A DNA stretch of 5,857 nt from Armatimonadetes bacterium UBA5419 (lineage in GTDB: Bacteria; Armatimonadota; UBA10988). The notes under the pieces are model-generated. The model searched no databases. It worked only from the letters and a program-made list of their open reading frames with translations, and was not told the origin of the DNA. Every line of letters begins with the position of its first letter. Within the stretch, counting starts at the first letter, position 1. Both the position numbers and the translations under genes were made by a program. Shown here piece after piece: positions 5,559 to 5,857 of this stretch. The stretch lies in the NCBI GenBank assembly GCA_002409445.1, contig DHNJ01000213.1:1-5857 (forward strand), written 5' to 3'.

Positions 5559-5857
5559 GTCGCCGCCATACCGGCCCGACAACGTAGACCAGTACGTCAG
5601 CAGCAAAGAGCAGACTGGCGAGCTTCCCCAGATCGCTCCCGTACCGTCTCGCGGCGCGCTCCAGCGCTTTGCCCGCGAACTCACCAACCAATGTCTGCCA
5701 CCGACGCGCGGTGAACATACCGGCCAGCCCGAAGCTCACGAGCGTCACGGTGATCCAGAGGCGGCTGTCGGGCGGGTGGGCGATCTTCGGCAGGACGAGG
5801 ACAATCCACGCCCCACTAGCCAGACCCGCGCCGAGCGCCCCCACCCACCACCACCGT
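5437..5857 (-). CDS. Partial membrane protein entering from the right edge, probably frameshifted near 5576
   Basis: The frame is open from the edge (first whole codon 5856-5854, reading RWWWVGALGAG), so the true start lies outside the window; a GTG at 5844 is probably internal. Two membrane segments are visible (VGALGAGLASGAWIVLVL and LWITVTLVSFGLAGMF). A charged helix (FAGKALERAARRYGSDLGKL) follows, then a third hydrophobic stretch (LASLLFAADVLVYVV). After about 5576 the translation turns into Arg-, Pro- and Cys-rich sequence and its third-codon-position GC falls to about 40 percent, against about 80 percent in the overlapping frame of the next gene. The last 45 or so residues, ending MPA at 5437, are therefore probably not native. 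I do not recognise the family. Confidence 0.5.
   Translation of the reverse strand, partial: RWWWVGALGAGLASGAWIVLVLPKIAHPPDSRLWITVTLVSFGLAGMFTARRWQTLVGEFAGKALERAARRYGSDLGKLASLLFAADVLVYVVGPVWRRHDHRPTLLSCFGSRVRSPVCRRPPVAAQARGEGAEPVMPA

Noticed and set aside
5559..5687. TTG start at 5687 for the BamE-like gene
   Set aside because: The 43 codons before the ATG at 5558 read as Ser-, Trp- and Arg-rich shadow sequence, while the edge gene's frame is convincing over the same bases.

Overview
This is a GC-rich window (roughly two thirds G+C by eye) from a bacterium. I see two well-known genes on the left and a group of uncharacterised membrane-anchored proteins on the right. Nothing fixes the taxon. 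The YebC and GpmI sequences together with a zinc-ribbon membrane protein and a BamE-like fold would fit a Gram-negative lineage such as Planctomycetota, but that is a guess.

Left part (1-1094). yebC (complement 134-883) is complete. Past its 3' end lies a candidate leftward promoter and the first 18 codons of another leftward gene, which is cut by the window edge. Between yebC and gpmI are two back-to-back sigma70-type promoters: TTGACG-17-TAGAAT reading left into yebC and TTGACA-16-TATGAT reading right into gpmI.

Middle (1095-3042). gpmI encodes the cofactor-independent phosphoglycerate mutase of glycolysis and gluconeogenesis, with every expected catalytic motif. After 25 bases comes a 98-residue protein with a four-cysteine zinc ribbon at the front and one membrane segment at the very end. 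It is probably co-transcribed with gpmI.

Right part (3049-5857, all leftward). Four reading frames of unrecognised function form a probable operon that runs tail-to-tail into the gpmI unit with only 6 bases between stop codons. From upstream to downstream they are: a membrane protein entering from beyond the right edge, a protein with one membrane span and a C-terminal BamE/SmpA-like domain, a 230-residue single-span protein, and a 365-residue single-span protein. The last two share a 90-bp block covering the ribosome binding site, start codon, basic N-terminus and start of the membrane anchor, while their outer domains look unrelated. The first two are entangled: the convincing coding frame changes near base 5576 without a usable stop and start, which suggests a frameshift in the genome or in the sequence.

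No tRNA, rRNA, CRISPR array, transposon or phage gene was seen. The most interesting part is the right-hand cluster of anchored proteins, with its duplicated anchor module and frame disruption.
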